DNA of 64,000 nucleotides from CAVYGN01 sp964413265 (GCA_964413265.1 CAYPRX010000013.1:1-64000), one strand, 5' to 3'. Positions 16,735 to 24,493 are shown, counted from the stretch's first letter. Program-made: numbers and translations. The notes: generated by a model from the sequence alone, not told the origin.

Positions 16735-17523
16735 TTGAAGGGATATAAAAGCGGGACAGGCGACATCTTAGAAATTGGCGGCAGGGCATTTACCAGCAGG
16801 TTTTTCGTCGGGACAGGTAAACTCTCCTCATCAGCACTCATTCCGGATATAATAGCCGCATCAGGATGCGAATTGATAACCGTGGCTTTGAGGAGAGTTG
16901 ATTTTACTGCCGGCAGCAATAATATACTTTCCTTTATTCCAAAGAACGTAACGGTCATGCCAAACACCTCCGGAGCAAGAACTGCGGATGAAGCAGTCAG
17001 GATTGCCAGGATAGCGAGGGAACTGGGATGCGGCAATTTTATAAAGATCGAGGTAATCCATGAAATGAAATATCTTATGCCTGATAACGACGAAACCGTC
17101 AAAGCGACGGAGATCCTTGCAAAAGACGGATTCATAGTACTGCCGTATATACAGCCGGATTTGGTGACTGCAAGGAAGCTTTATGAAGCGGGAGCCGCAG
17201 CCGTAATGCCACTGGGATCGCCCATTGGTTCAAACAGGGGTCTCAGGGCGGCCGACCTTATTGAAATGATCATAGAGAATTCAAAACTTCCGGTTATTGT
17301 TGATGCCGGGATAGGCAGGCCTTCGCATGCCGCTCAGGCTATGGAAATGGGAGCAGATGCGGTCCTCGTGAATACGGCCATAGCTGCCGCTCCCGACCCT
17401 GTAATCATCAGCAGGGCATTTTCGATGGCTGTCCAGGCCGGGAGGACTGCGTTTCTGTCGGGAATTGCCGCGGAGAGGAAAACAGCCGATGCAAGTTCAC
17501 CGCTTACCGGGTTCCTTGAGTGA
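16735..17523 (+). CDS. thiG: Thiazole synthase
   Basis: This 262-residue TIM-barrel enzyme condenses DXP, dehydroglycine and ThiS thiocarboxylate to the thiazole moiety of thiamine. Visible are the N-terminal FTSRFFVGTGKL, NTSGARTADEAVRIARIARE, the catalytic Lys104 in GNFIKIEVI, AVMPLGSPIGSNRGL and IVDAGIGRPSHAAQAMEMG. It uses a TTG start with GGAG 9 bases upstream. No thiS, thiF or thiH is adjacent, so its partners must be elsewhere. I see no TPP riboswitch in front of it. Confidence 0.92.
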   Translation: MKGYKSGTGDILEIGGRAFTSRFFVGTGKLSSSALIPDIIAASGCELITVALRRVDFTAGSNNILSFIPKNVTVMPNTSGARTADEAVRIARIARELGCGNFIKIEVIHEMKYLMPDNDETVKATEILAKDGFIVLPYIQPDLVTARKLYEAGAAAVMPLGSPIGSNRGLRAADLIEMIIENSKLPVIVDAGIGRPSHAAQAMEMGADAVLVNTAIAAAPDPVIISRAFSMAVQAGRTAFLSGIAAERKTADASSPLTGFLE

Positions 17524-18275
17524 GCAAGATTTCCAGGGAAAGACTTGACCTGCTGATAGTCTCGCGAGGTCTCTGCGAAACTAGACAGAAGGCTCAGGCG
17601 CTTATCCTTGCCGGAGACGTTTCCGTTAACGGTGTTATTACCAGAAAATGCGGTCTGGCTTTTCCGTTTGAGAGCGATATTATCGTTAAAAACAGGTTTC
17701 CATATGTCGGAAGAGGGGCCCTTAAGCTTATAACTGCCCTGGATTATTACAATATCGATCCAGATGAAAAAATCGCCGTCGATATCGGCGCCTCAACCGG
17801 AGGGTTTACCCAGGTCCTGCTTGAAAGAGGGGCCAGGCTCGTTTATGCCGTAGATTCTGGTACAAACCAGCTGGACTGGAGGATAAGGAGCGACCCCCGT
17901 GTCATAGTGATGGAAAAGACCAATGCTCGCTATTTAAAACCGGAAATGTTCAAAGAAAAACCTGAGATCGCGGTTATTGATGTATCCTTTATCTCAATTA
18001 CGAAAATCCTTCAGAGTGCCAAAGACATCCTTGTCGGGGATTATTATATAATAGTCTTGATCAAGCCCCAGTTCGAGCTTGAAAGAAAAAAAATCGGGAA
18101 GAGAGGCCTGGCTTATGCGCCCTTCAGGGAAGAAGCCGTCAAAAGGGTCATTGAGTTCGCTGAGGGTATTGGACTTCAATCTGGGGGGGAGATTGAGTCT
18201 CCCATAAGCGGCCTGAAATCAGGGAATGTAGAATACCTTGCGGTATTCAGAAAAAAGGGTGTTGTTGAGTCATAA
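17520..18275 (+). CDS. tlyA: TlyA-family rRNA 2'-O-methyltransferase
   Basis: This 251-residue protein has an N-terminal S4 RNA-binding domain (residues about 5-60, RERLDLLIVSRGL, AQALILAGDVSVNG). An FtsJ-like methyltransferase follows (VDIGASTGGFTQVLLERGA; VIDVSFISITKIL; LIKPQFELERKKIGKRG). TlyA proteins methylate ribose in 16S and 23S rRNA. Translation starts at a GTG that overlaps the thiG stop by four bases, so the two are coupled. Just past its stop lies the first unit of the island repeat family. Confidence 0.9.
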   Translation: MSKISRERLDLLIVSRGLCETRQKAQALILAGDVSVNGVITRKCGLAFPFESDIIVKNRFPYVGRGALKLITALDYYNIDPDEKIAVDIGASTGGFTQVLLERGARLVYAVDSGTNQLDWRIRSDPRVIVMEKTNARYLKPEMFKEKPEIAVIDVSFISITKILQSAKDILVGDYYIIVLIKPQFELERKKIGKRGLAYAPFREEAVKRVIEFAEGIGLQSGGEIESPISGLKSGNVEYLAVFRKKGVVES

Positions 18276-18309
18276 TAAAGTCGTGCACTATTAAAAAAAG
18301 TTGTGCACT
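18272..18309. repeat. Two units of the 20-bp island repeat
   Basis: AAGTCGTGCACT (18278-18289) and AAGTTGTGCACT (18298-18309) recur with a 20-base period, each preceded by an A-rich stretch (ATAATA, ATTAAAAA). The unit ATAAAAAAGTTGTGCACT reappears at 22909-22926 in inverse orientation, and related units lie at 19211, 20307-20370, 22848 and 24483. Confidence 0.55.
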
Positions 18310-18322
18310 GACTGTGTCACGA

Positions 18323-18337
18323 AAATTTTGGGGAGCA
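18323..18337. repeat. Solitary IS3-type element end
   Basis: AAATTTTGGGGAGCA is identical to the outer 15 bases of the IS end at 461-475, and both are followed by TTATA. No transposase is attached here. It directly abuts the stop codon of the CXXX-repeat gene. Confidence 0.5.
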
Positions 18338-18634
18338 TTATAAATGAGAACCATAAGCGCAGTATGTGCTGCATGTACCCCTGCAGGTTCCCCCGCAGGT
18401 ACTGAAGCATTGGCCTGAACATCCTCCCTTGCAGCTACCATCGCATCCGCCAGTGCATTCACCGTAGCAGTTGCCCGTGCATCCGGAACAGTCGGGTCTT
18501 GCGGGCCCACAGCCCGAAATTGACAGTCCTAATGCTGCTAAACCGAGAATAGAAAGAACTGGTAAAAGTGCCTTGCCGGCCTTGCTCAGGAATTCGCGCC
18601 GGTCAATTCCGATATTTAAATCGCCTTTTTTCAT
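18338..18634 (-). CDS. CXXX-repeat cysteine-rich exported lipopeptide (RiPP-like precursor)
   Basis: A 98-residue protein in two parts. Residues 1-42 look like a twin-arginine-type lipoprotein leader: DRREFLSKAG, a hydrophobic stretch, then SISGC with the Cys at 42. Residues 49-92 are cysteine at every fourth position (52, 56, 60 ... 92; eleven in register, plus Cys49), separated mostly by Gly, Ser and Thr (for example CTGGCDGSCKGGC). This CXXX tetrad pattern resembles the Cys-rich repeat targets of radical-SAM peptide maturases. No dedicated maturase is adjacent. The ATG has AGGGGAG just upstream. The stop codon touches a solitary IS end, so the original C-terminus may have been altered. Confidence 0.7.
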   Translation of the reverse strand: MKKGDLNIGIDRREFLSKAGKALLPVLSILGLAALGLSISGCGPARPDCSGCTGNCYGECTGGCDGSCKGGCSGQCFSTCGGTCRGTCSTYCAYGSHL

Positions 18635-18737
18635 TTATCTCCCCTTGCCTTGAAGTCAATGGAGACAATACCGCCCTTTATTTATTCGGAATTCCCCACT
18701 TAGCATTTTGAGCCATCAGCTATTAACTTCCGTCCAA

Positions 18738-18761
18738 TTTTTGGTATTGTAATACCAAAAA
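18738..18761. promoter_or_regulatory. 24-bp palindrome, likely GntR/FadR-type operator
   Basis: TTTTTGGTATT (18738-18748), GT, AATACCAAAAA (18751-18761) is a perfect 11-bp-arm palindrome about 104 bases upstream of the CXXX-repeat start. The TGGTATT-N2-AATACCA core is the kind of site bound by many GntR-family repressors. No regulator gene is adjacent. Confidence 0.55.
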
Positions 18762-18784
18762 ACTATTTTGTCAATTGAACGAAT

Positions 18785-18846
18785 TGCCTCATAATAGATC
18801 TACTCGAAACGGTATCGATGCCTCAAAATTAAAATATACTCGAAAC
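18785..18846. repeat. Short imperfect direct repeat
   Basis: The pair TGCCTCA ... TACTCGAAAC occurs twice (18785-18810 and 18819-18846), followed by a small hairpin (CTTCTGC ... GCAGAAG, 18845-18869). This part of the 18635-19378 gap has no gene. Confidence 0.4.
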
Positions 18847-18907
18847 TTCTGCCATTATAAACAGCAGAAGGCACAAAGTGAGGTTACATTGGAATTTTTT
18901 TAAATCA

Positions 18908-19078
18908 CTACCTTATAATCCAATCATTATCGAATACCCTTATTTCTTCATCTCCATCTCGATCTGTCTTATCAAAAGTATTAGCGCAGATATGACAATG
19001 GTAGATAGTATATAACTTTATTGTTAGTTGACAGTCGAGTAATATCTTTTTTTTGGCTGTATTCTCGAAGAATAGATA
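18908..19078 (-). pseudogene. Fragment of a small Cys-pair, acidic-loop protein
   Basis: The minus-strand frame is open for 56 codons to a TAG at 18908. It reads ...IYHCHICANTFDKTDRDGDE then EIRVFDNDWIIR. HCHIC looks like half of a zinc site, and DKTDRDGDEE resembles a calcium-loop sequence. No ATG, GTG or TTG start is in frame, so it is best read as the 3' remnant of a lost gene. I do not recognise the family. Confidence 0.35.
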
Positions 19079-19210
19079 TTAAAAGTTTATGGATAATATG
19101 TTATTTAAGATATAGTCAAGTGATTTTTGAAATAATTGATGAAAGTTCCTAATCAGATAGCTTATTGATCATAAAATGCCAGAATTCAATTCAGTGAGAT
19201 GTGTGTGCGT

Positions 19211-19290
19211 ATAAAAAAGTTGAAAACCGAATAACAATGTTGGAAATTGAATAAAAAAGTTGGAAATTGCATAAAAAGATTATTGTGCAC
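19211..19290. repeat. Four tandem 20-bp units of the island repeat
   Basis: Four units begin exactly every 20 bases at 19211, 19231, 19251 and 19271, for example ATAAAAAAGTTGGAAATTGC. The last unit ends in GTGCAC like the copies at 18272-18309. They lie between the CXXX-repeat region and the hydrolase gene, iteron-like in spacing. Confidence 0.65.
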
Positions 19291-19378
19291 CAACGTTATT
19301 TTCAAGCTGAAGGTATTTATGTGTCCAGCTATGCTTCAGTCAATTGAACCAAAAATTATTGGTTTTTAACTGCAGCTG

Positions 19379-20239
19379 TCAAATCGATTTGATAAAAGCA
19401 TCTATTTTTTTCCAAACATCTTCTGGCTGTTCTTCGGCCATAAAGTGGCCGCAGTCATAAACAAGTGCCGGCCTTATGTCCCTAATTCCAGAATCGGATA
19501 AGCCGGTAATGTACTCTTCGATTTTCCCCCGGCTTTTTTCGCCCCTCATATATAGCAGAGGTGTTGCAATGACATTGCCTGATCCCGCCAATGATTTATT
19601 ATATTCCGCATCCTTATTGAAGCCGCGGTACCAGTTGAATCCGGTTGATAATGATGCCGGTATTGAATAGGATCTAACATAATCTTCTTTTATTTCCGAA
19701 GTTATCCTTTCCGAGTGAGCCGCAATAGTGTTGTAAAAATAATCGAAATATTCACTTTGCTTTCCAGTCACAATAGTCTCCGGGAGGTCGGGTATTGCGT
19801 GAAATGCGAAATGCCAAATATACGGATTGCGTATCACATCTTCCCATGGTTTTAGTCCCGGAATAACAACATCCATAATGATGGCTCCTCTGATTTCGGA
19901 ATGATATTTATGGAGATATGAAAAAACTACTTGCCCTCCCACATCCTGGCCTGCTATTACGAGATCGTTGAGCTTCAATGCATTCACTAATTCATGGATC
20001 GTTGCTGCAATCTCCGATTTTAAAAATGGCGCATCCATGAAATTCGAATCTCCGATCCCGGGTAGGTCAATCGCAATTGCGTAATAAATTTCCCCTGCCA
20101 GTTCAAGCAAATTTTCGAACGATCTCCAGTTTTCAGGCCAACCATGAAGGAACAAAATTGATGGTTTTGCTGGAGATCCATTCTGTGCCGTATGGATTAC
20201 TCCTTTTTCCCCTATTTTGACCAATTTGTGGATAATCAC
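19379..20239 (-). CDS. Alpha/beta hydrolase, epoxide hydrolase / dehalogenase type
   Basis: A 286-residue cytosolic alpha/beta hydrolase. It has the oxyanion motif FLHGWPENWRSF, an aspartate nucleophile elbow (AGQDVGGQVVFSYL, where serine esterases have Ser) and the catalytic His in YDCGHFMAEEQPEDVW. An Asp nucleophile places it with epoxide hydrolases and haloalkane dehalogenases. It is a single gene with flanks made of inversely oriented island repeats (19211-19290 and 20307-20370), suggesting it arrived as a cassette. Confidence 0.82.
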   Translation of the reverse strand: MIIHKLVKIGEKGVIHTAQNGSPAKPSILFLHGWPENWRSFENLLELAGEIYYAIAIDLPGIGDSNFMDAPFLKSEIAATIHELVNALKLNDLVIAGQDVGGQVVFSYLHKYHSEIRGAIIMDVVIPGLKPWEDVIRNPYIWHFAFHAIPDLPETIVTGKQSEYFDYFYNTIAAHSERITSEIKEDYVRSYSIPASLSTGFNWYRGFNKDAEYNKSLAGSGNVIATPLLYMRGEKSRGKIEEYITGLSDSGIRDIRPALVYDCGHFMAEEQPEDVWKKIDAFIKSI

Positions 20240-20306
20240 GATCTTCCCCCACCAAAATTTTCAAATCCAGTAACTAACTTTAATAATATACGCAATAAAC
20301 AATATT

Positions 20307-20370
20307 AGTTTCCAACTTTTTATCTGATTTTTCTGTATGAATGATAAGACAGTTTCCAACTTTTTTATTC
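20307..20370. repeat. Two island-repeat units, inverse orientation
   Basis: AGTTTCCAACTTTTTAT (20307-20323) and AGTTTCCAACTTTTTTATTC (20351-20370) are reverse-complement versions of the 20-bp units left of the hydrolase, 44 bases apart. Confidence 0.6.
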
Positions 20371-20410
20371 GACCACAAAATGCTCTCTGAAGACCTTCTA
20401 GTAGATCAAC

Positions 20411-21622
20411 CTATTTAGGAAGAACATGATGACCTTTCCGGAGGAGCTCCATCTCCTGCTCCTGAAGATCATTAGTGTTTTGCAAGTAGTGAAATTGCTC
20501 GAAGAATCCCAAAACCTGAACAACTTCGTGTTCAACTTCTTGTTCTGGCATTTGAGGAAATGAATAATGGATCATGAAAAGCAAATGCTTGAGACAGACA
20601 TCATGAGAATAATCAGTGAAATTAAGGCTGATGTCCCCCGCCAATGGTACATGAATGTCCAACATCCTTACGGGTGTGTTGCCCGAAAAGTCCAGCTTGT
20701 TAAAGTCAATCTGACGCATCTGCGGATTCAGCTTGGTATGAAAGTAAACCTGGAGATTCCGGTTGTCGAATACGATCGACCAGCAGGTAATCGGCTGCGC
20801 TACTGCGGCCAGGATATAGAAAGCATAGTACACCATCTCCTTCTTGTCGATCATCAACACCGTGTTAGGATTCGGACTGAATCCCTTTAGTAAATCCGCT
20901 GCCATACCAAAACGGATCAGTGATTCATAATTATTATGATAAAGCTTACCGCTGCGCCACAATCGAACACATTCCTCATAGGGATCGTTGGTCAAGACCT
21001 TTACAGGTAAATTTGGACCTTTGTGACAGACCAACTTGCCGTTCAAAAACTCAATAACTGCGCGGTTTCCCTGTTTATCTGAAACCATATAATGATCGGA
21101 ACCATCTACCACTCTAACCTTCAAATCGCAGGCGATAACTTCATCCACCGTACTGCAGGTGTCCAGTAGATACTGAAGCCAGACTGTGTTGTTCAGCGGA
21201 GGTCGTGAATCAGCGATTTCCATCCTGGTTTCCTCTAGCAACATCGTGCTTATGACCAATCCAGCTTCGTTCATGCCCGCCCAAACGCTCTGGTACCCGG
21301 TCAAATTGAAGGTCACACTACCGTATTTTGAGGTCCAAACGGCACGTTCGCCTCCTTTTCCCATTTCCCATCCGGCCTTGAGAGTGTTTCTCTTATTCAC
21401 AAATATAAGCCCTGGCGAAACGCCATAATCCAGATTTGCTCCAAATATGCAAGATTTACCATCCGCATAATCAAGACAGAATGAAGTGCAAGCGCGAGCT
21501 GGGGCTTTTGCTTCTGTGACAGCCTGTGATGGAAGTGCTGCCCAGCAAATTAACAACAGACAAGAGTATATACTGACCTTCTTAACTACAAGCTTAACTA
21601 CAAGGCCAACACTATTTTTCAT
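20411..21622 (-). CDS. Linear amide C-N hydrolase (choloylglycine hydrolase / penicillin V acylase family)
   Basis: A 403-residue exported Ntn hydrolase. A signal peptide covers about residues 1-44 (hydrophobic VSIYSCLLLICWAALPSQA). The nucleophile is Cys45 in RACTSFCLDYADG, exposed after processing. The family motifs IFGANLDYG, VWAGMNEAGLVIS, PPLNNTVWLQYLLD and VLTNDPYEE follow. Relatives cleave bile-salt amides, penicillin V or N-acyl-homoserine lactones; the substrate here is unknown. It is a single gene in the repeat-bounded island. Confidence 0.85.
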   Translation of the reverse strand: MKNSVGLVVKLVVKKVSIYSCLLLICWAALPSQAVTEAKAPARACTSFCLDYADGKSCIFGANLDYGVSPGLIFVNKRNTLKAGWEMGKGGERAVWTSKYGSVTFNLTGYQSVWAGMNEAGLVISTMLLEETRMEIADSRPPLNNTVWLQYLLDTCSTVDEVIACDLKVRVVDGSDHYMVSDKQGNRAVIEFLNGKLVCHKGPNLPVKVLTNDPYEECVRLWRSGKLYHNNYESLIRFGMAADLLKGFSPNPNTVLMIDKKEMVYYAFYILAAVAQPITCWSIVFDNRNLQVYFHTKLNPQMRQIDFNKLDFSGNTPVRMLDIHVPLAGDISLNFTDYSHDVCLKHLLFMIHYSFPQMPEQEVEHEVVQVLGFFEQFHYLQNTNDLQEQEMELLRKGHHVLPK

Positions 21623-21909
21623 TAAGGTCCACCTTTGCTGTTTTGAAGAGTAATTATCTGGAATTTCCTACTTGACCTCATATTTTAGTCAAAATTACCG
21701 AGAATATCTCCAATATTTTTAATTTTATCATAGCCGTCTCAGCTAGTCAACATAACATAACGAATGGCCTCACCAAAAATGGTATGAGCACGCATTTGAA
21801 AGATACCTCGTGATGTTATCAACAAAAAATAGTTTCAAAATGTATTGCAATAAAAAAACCAATTAATTAGGATTATTGATATCTAATCGATGTATCAAAG
21901 GAGGGCTTT

Positions 21910-22545
21910 ATGAAAAAGGTTATTTTTGGAATAATTGCCGCATTAATAATTTTCATGATTTCATCCTGCTCAAATCCACCGGGTTCTTCCAGTTCACAAT
22001 TGCAGGCAAGTTATTACACTATAAACAATGGGTCTCAGTTCATTCGATCTTTTGTACCCTTTAGTACATCGACAGGTAGTAATGGTATAGCACTGCAAAC
22101 CAGCAACCCGGATGGTTCAGTAACATTAAACATCAATAACTCTCCAGCATATGCCGATTGCGGTTTCTACATCATTTTTGGGAAGCTTGGAGACTTGAAT
22201 AGTGTTAAGATCACTGTTGCATACGGGTCTGACCCGATTGCCATAAACATCTGGTTTGATAGGAACAATGACGGGGAATTTTTTATATGGTCCAATAACG
22301 TGTTAGTCGGGTTGGGCGGAGACGCTTATATTTTGGGTCCTCAATCCACTAATAATTTTCTGAGTGTTAATACGGGCAGTACCTTTACATATCTTATTCC
22401 AGGCGGGGGTGATTATACGTTAGCACAGTTAATTGGCAGTGCAGCATCAGGAATAACAAGTACAACAGTGATAGCAATATGGGTCGGTATTACTGTGAAT
22501 TCCGGAAGTAGTACGGCAATAATAAAATCTGTAACGATAAATTAG
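21910..22545 (+). CDS. Lipoprotein of unknown function
   Basis: A 211-residue lipoprotein: MKKVIFGIIAALIIFMISSC ends with a lipobox Cys at residue 20. The mature part is Ser/Thr/Asn/Gly-rich and beta-strand-like, with a FDRNNDGEFF acidic loop that may bind calcium. A strong AAAGGAGGG precedes the ATG. The 287-base gap upstream of it shows no gene. Family not recognised. Confidence 0.7.
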   Translation: MKKVIFGIIAALIIFMISSCSNPPGSSSSQLQASYYTINNGSQFIRSFVPFSTSTGSNGIALQTSNPDGSVTLNINNSPAYADCGFYIIFGKLGDLNSVKITVAYGSDPIAINIWFDRNNDGEFFIWSNNVLVGLGGDAYILGPQSTNNFLSVNTGSTFTYLIPGGGDYTLAQLIGSAASGITSTTVIAIWVGITVNSGSSTAIIKSVTIN

Positions 22546-22547
22546 GG

Positions 22548-22637
22548 TTTAATGCTCCTTACGGCGTTTATGTCGACGGCAGCGGCAATATCCATGTGGC
22601 GGATTTGATGAATAACAGGATAAGCAAATGGCACTGA
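22548..22637 (+). pseudogene. NHL-repeat fragment
   Basis: Immediately after the lipoprotein stop, another frame encodes FNAPYGVYVDGSGNIHVAD followed by NNRISKW and a TGA. This is one complete NHL beta-propeller blade (GVxVDxxGNIxVADxxNNRI). Nothing upstream or downstream continues it. It is probably a leftover of a larger gene displaced when neighbouring cassettes were inserted. Confidence 0.5.
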
Positions 22638-22847
22638 CGGAATAGATTGACGGCACCCTGACAAATTCATATTCCGATCAGCTAATTTTAGCCGGAATTT
22701 TTGAAAAACTGCCTCAGAACGGTTAACGTGGGACATTAAAATATGGCGTCGAATTATACGTGTGCAGAGAAATTAAAAATCATAGAAAGACTTGATTTAT
22801 AAACTCAGGTAAAATTATATAGAATAAAATTTGGTAAATATCAATAA

Positions 22848-22926
22848 AATTTCACCTTTTTTATTCAATTTTCTGTCCTGAAAATGGGGCGCAGTTAGGA
22901 ATGTCCATAGTGCACAACTTTTTTAT
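22848..22926. repeat. Two island-repeat units, inverse orientation
   Basis: AATTTCACCTTTTTTATTC (22848-22866, degenerate) and AGTGCACAACTTTTTTAT (22909-22926) are reverse complements of the island unit. The second is an exact match to the consensus at 18290-18309 except for one base. Confidence 0.5.
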
Positions 22927-22970
22927 AAGTCAACAGGCTCCGTAATATAGGGATTACTTTTTCAAAATAA

Positions 22971-23054
22971 CAGACCAAGAATCCATGGTGCAGTATGGAG
23001 GCTTTTTTTGAAGATCCGTTTGGTAATTCTTTAATTCCTCTACAAGATGGTTAA
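22971..23054 (+). pseudogene. C-terminal VOC (glyoxalase-fold) fragment
   Basis: The plus frame ends in MEAFFEDPFGNSLIPLQDG and TAA at 23052-23054. FFEDPFGNSLxxLQ is the last strand of vicinal-oxygen-chelate proteins. A stop at 22968 and no upstream match indicate a remnant. Confidence 0.45.
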
Positions 23055-23105
23055 AGATCTGAAAGTAGTATTGATTTTAAAATAGTTGATTATTATATTG
23101 TTAAT

Positions 23106-23558
23106 ATGATAAAAGGAATAATCGCAAAGGCATCAATAACAATTAATGCTCCTGTAGCAATCGTATGGGGGGCATTAACTAAACCAAAATTAATAAAACG
23201 ATATATGTTCGGAACAAATGTCTTCACGGATTGGCAAGTTGGCAGCTCAATTATTTGGAGAGGTGAATGGAAAGGTAAAACATATGAGGACAAAGGTAAA
23301 ATCATTAAATTTGAAAAAGAGAGATTATTACAGTACAGTCATTTTAGCCCGCTTTCCGGTATACCTGATATTTCAGAAAATTATCACACTGTCACCATGG
23401 AACTTGAAAAGAAAGGTAATAAAACATCAGTTAGCCTGTCGCAAGACAATAATTCAACTGATGAAGAACGAGAGCATTCAGAAAAAAACTGGCGGATTAT
23501 GCTTGAGAGTATGAAAAAGCTGCTTGAGCAAGATTTGATGGAAGGACCCTATGACTAA
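23106..23558 (+). CDS. SRPBCC (AHSA1/START-like) domain protein
   Basis: A 150-residue single-domain protein of the Bet v1-like superfamily. The N-terminal strand SITINAPVAIVWGALTKP, VGSSIIWRGEWKGKTYEDKG and the C-terminal helix EKNWRIMLESMKKLLEQ are typical of AHSA1-type proteins, which bind hydrophobic ligands. It overlaps the next gene by eight bases, so the two are translated together. Sequence is clearly more AT-rich than in the surrounding core genes. Confidence 0.8.
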   Translation: MIKGIIAKASITINAPVAIVWGALTKPKLIKRYMFGTNVFTDWQVGSSIIWRGEWKGKTYEDKGKIIKFEKERLLQYSHFSPLSGIPDISENYHTVTMELEKKGNKTSVSLSQDNNSTDEEREHSEKNWRIMLESMKKLLEQDLMEGPYD

Positions 23559-23976
23559 AGTTACACCTTATTTCTTTTTTGATGGTAATTGTGCTGATGC
23601 CATGAAATTTTATCATTATGTTTTCGGTGGAAAGCTTTCAATCATTCTGGTAAGCGAGTCGCAAATGAAAGAGCAATTCCAGCCGAAATTGCATGGTAAA
23701 GTCGTTAACGCCAATCTAAAAAGCGATAATGTTGATATTTCGGCGTCAGACTGGCTGGCAGCTACCCGTGTACGAAGGCCAGGTAATACTGTATGCGCAT
23801 ATATCACCGGTGCAAGTTATGAAGAAATAAATAAATATTTTACCAAGCTCTCAGAAGAAGCAGACCAAACTACATTAGATGAGTTAAAGGAAATGCCATT
23901 TGGCTTGTATGGGGCACTTACTGATAAATATGGTGTTCGTTGGATGTTCCAGGGTAAACCACAAATTGAACAATAA
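23551..23976 (+). CDS. PhnB-like VOC-family protein
   Basis: A 141-residue protein of the glyoxalase superfamily, PhnB-like branch: VTPYFFFDGNCADAMKFYHYVFGGKL at the N-terminus and FGLYGALTDKYGVRWMFQ at the C-terminus. The ATG lies inside the SRPBCC end. SRPBCC, PhnB-like and DUF1801 genes often travel together as stress or environmental cassettes. No metal ligands are obvious, so catalysis is uncertain. Confidence 0.8.
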   Translation: MTKVTPYFFFDGNCADAMKFYHYVFGGKLSIILVSESQMKEQFQPKLHGKVVNANLKSDNVDISASDWLAATRVRRPGNTVCAYITGASYEEINKYFTKLSEEADQTTLDELKEMPFGLYGALTDKYGVRWMFQGKPQIEQ

Positions 23977-24028
23977 AAAAATGATCAGTTATTAATTAAA
24001 AAAAAAGAATATCAATATGAGGGGTGAA

Positions 24029-24385
24029 ATGTTCAAAACAGTAGATGAATATATTTCTTCTTTTCCAGAGAAAGTTCAAACAAAATTAATTGAGATCAGA
24101 AAAGCGATAAAAGAAGCAGCTCCTTCAGCAGAAGAAATGATAAGCTACAATATGCCAGCATTTTTTATGAAGGGAAATCTGGTGTATTTCGGGGCTTTTT
24201 CAAAACATATCGGATTTTACCATGCTTCAAGTGCCATTGAAAAATTTAAGACTGAATTAACCGGATATTTAAAACCGAAAAGTACAATTAAATTTTCTTT
24301 GGAGGAACCTTTGCCGCTTGGGTTAATCAAAAAAATTGTAAAATTCAGAGTTGAAGAGAATTTAAAAAATGAAAATAGTTTGTAA
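24029..24385 (+). CDS. DUF1801 / YdhG-like protein
   Basis: A 118-residue protein of the DUF1801 fold (frataxin-like, iron-chaperone-like in Bacillus relatives): FKTVDEYISSFPEKVQ, EMISYNMPAFFMKG and LVYFGAFSKHIGFYH. The ATG at 24029 is favoured because AGGGG lies just before it. An ATG at 24017 would add four residues and has no Shine-Dalgarno. Third gene of the SRPBCC-VOC-DUF1801 set, with island repeats on both sides of the set. Confidence 0.78.
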   Translation: MFKTVDEYISSFPEKVQTKLIEIRKAIKEAAPSAEEMISYNMPAFFMKGNLVYFGAFSKHIGFYHASSAIEKFKTELTGYLKPKSTIKFSLEEPLPLGLIKKIVKFRVEENLKNENSL

Positions 24386-24482
24386 ATCAGAAGGATGAAT
24401 ATAGAAAAATTTATGATCTCAATATATTACCGGTGAAAATCGGAAAATCAAATAAATAAAAAGAATAAATAATACAGTAAAT

Positions 24483-24493
24483 AACTTTTTTAT
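24483..24493. repeat. Partial island-repeat unit at the right end
   Basis: AACTTTTTTAT at 24483-24493, continuing as AACTCAACAG, parallels AACTTTTTTATAAGTCAACAG at 22916-22936. It marks the right boundary of the repeat-bounded island. Confidence 0.45.

Noticed and set aside
16547..16789. N-terminal extension of the MBL-fold protein
   Set aside because: No similarity to the family and it overlaps the start of thiG on the other strand.
19211..19290. CRISPR array
   Set aside because: The 20-bp units are contiguous with no unique spacers and no cas genes are present.
21768..21800. Another IS3 orfA start (GGTATGAGCACGCA)
   Set aside because: Only 14 bases match the IS and neither the flanking leader nor downstream codons continue the similarity.
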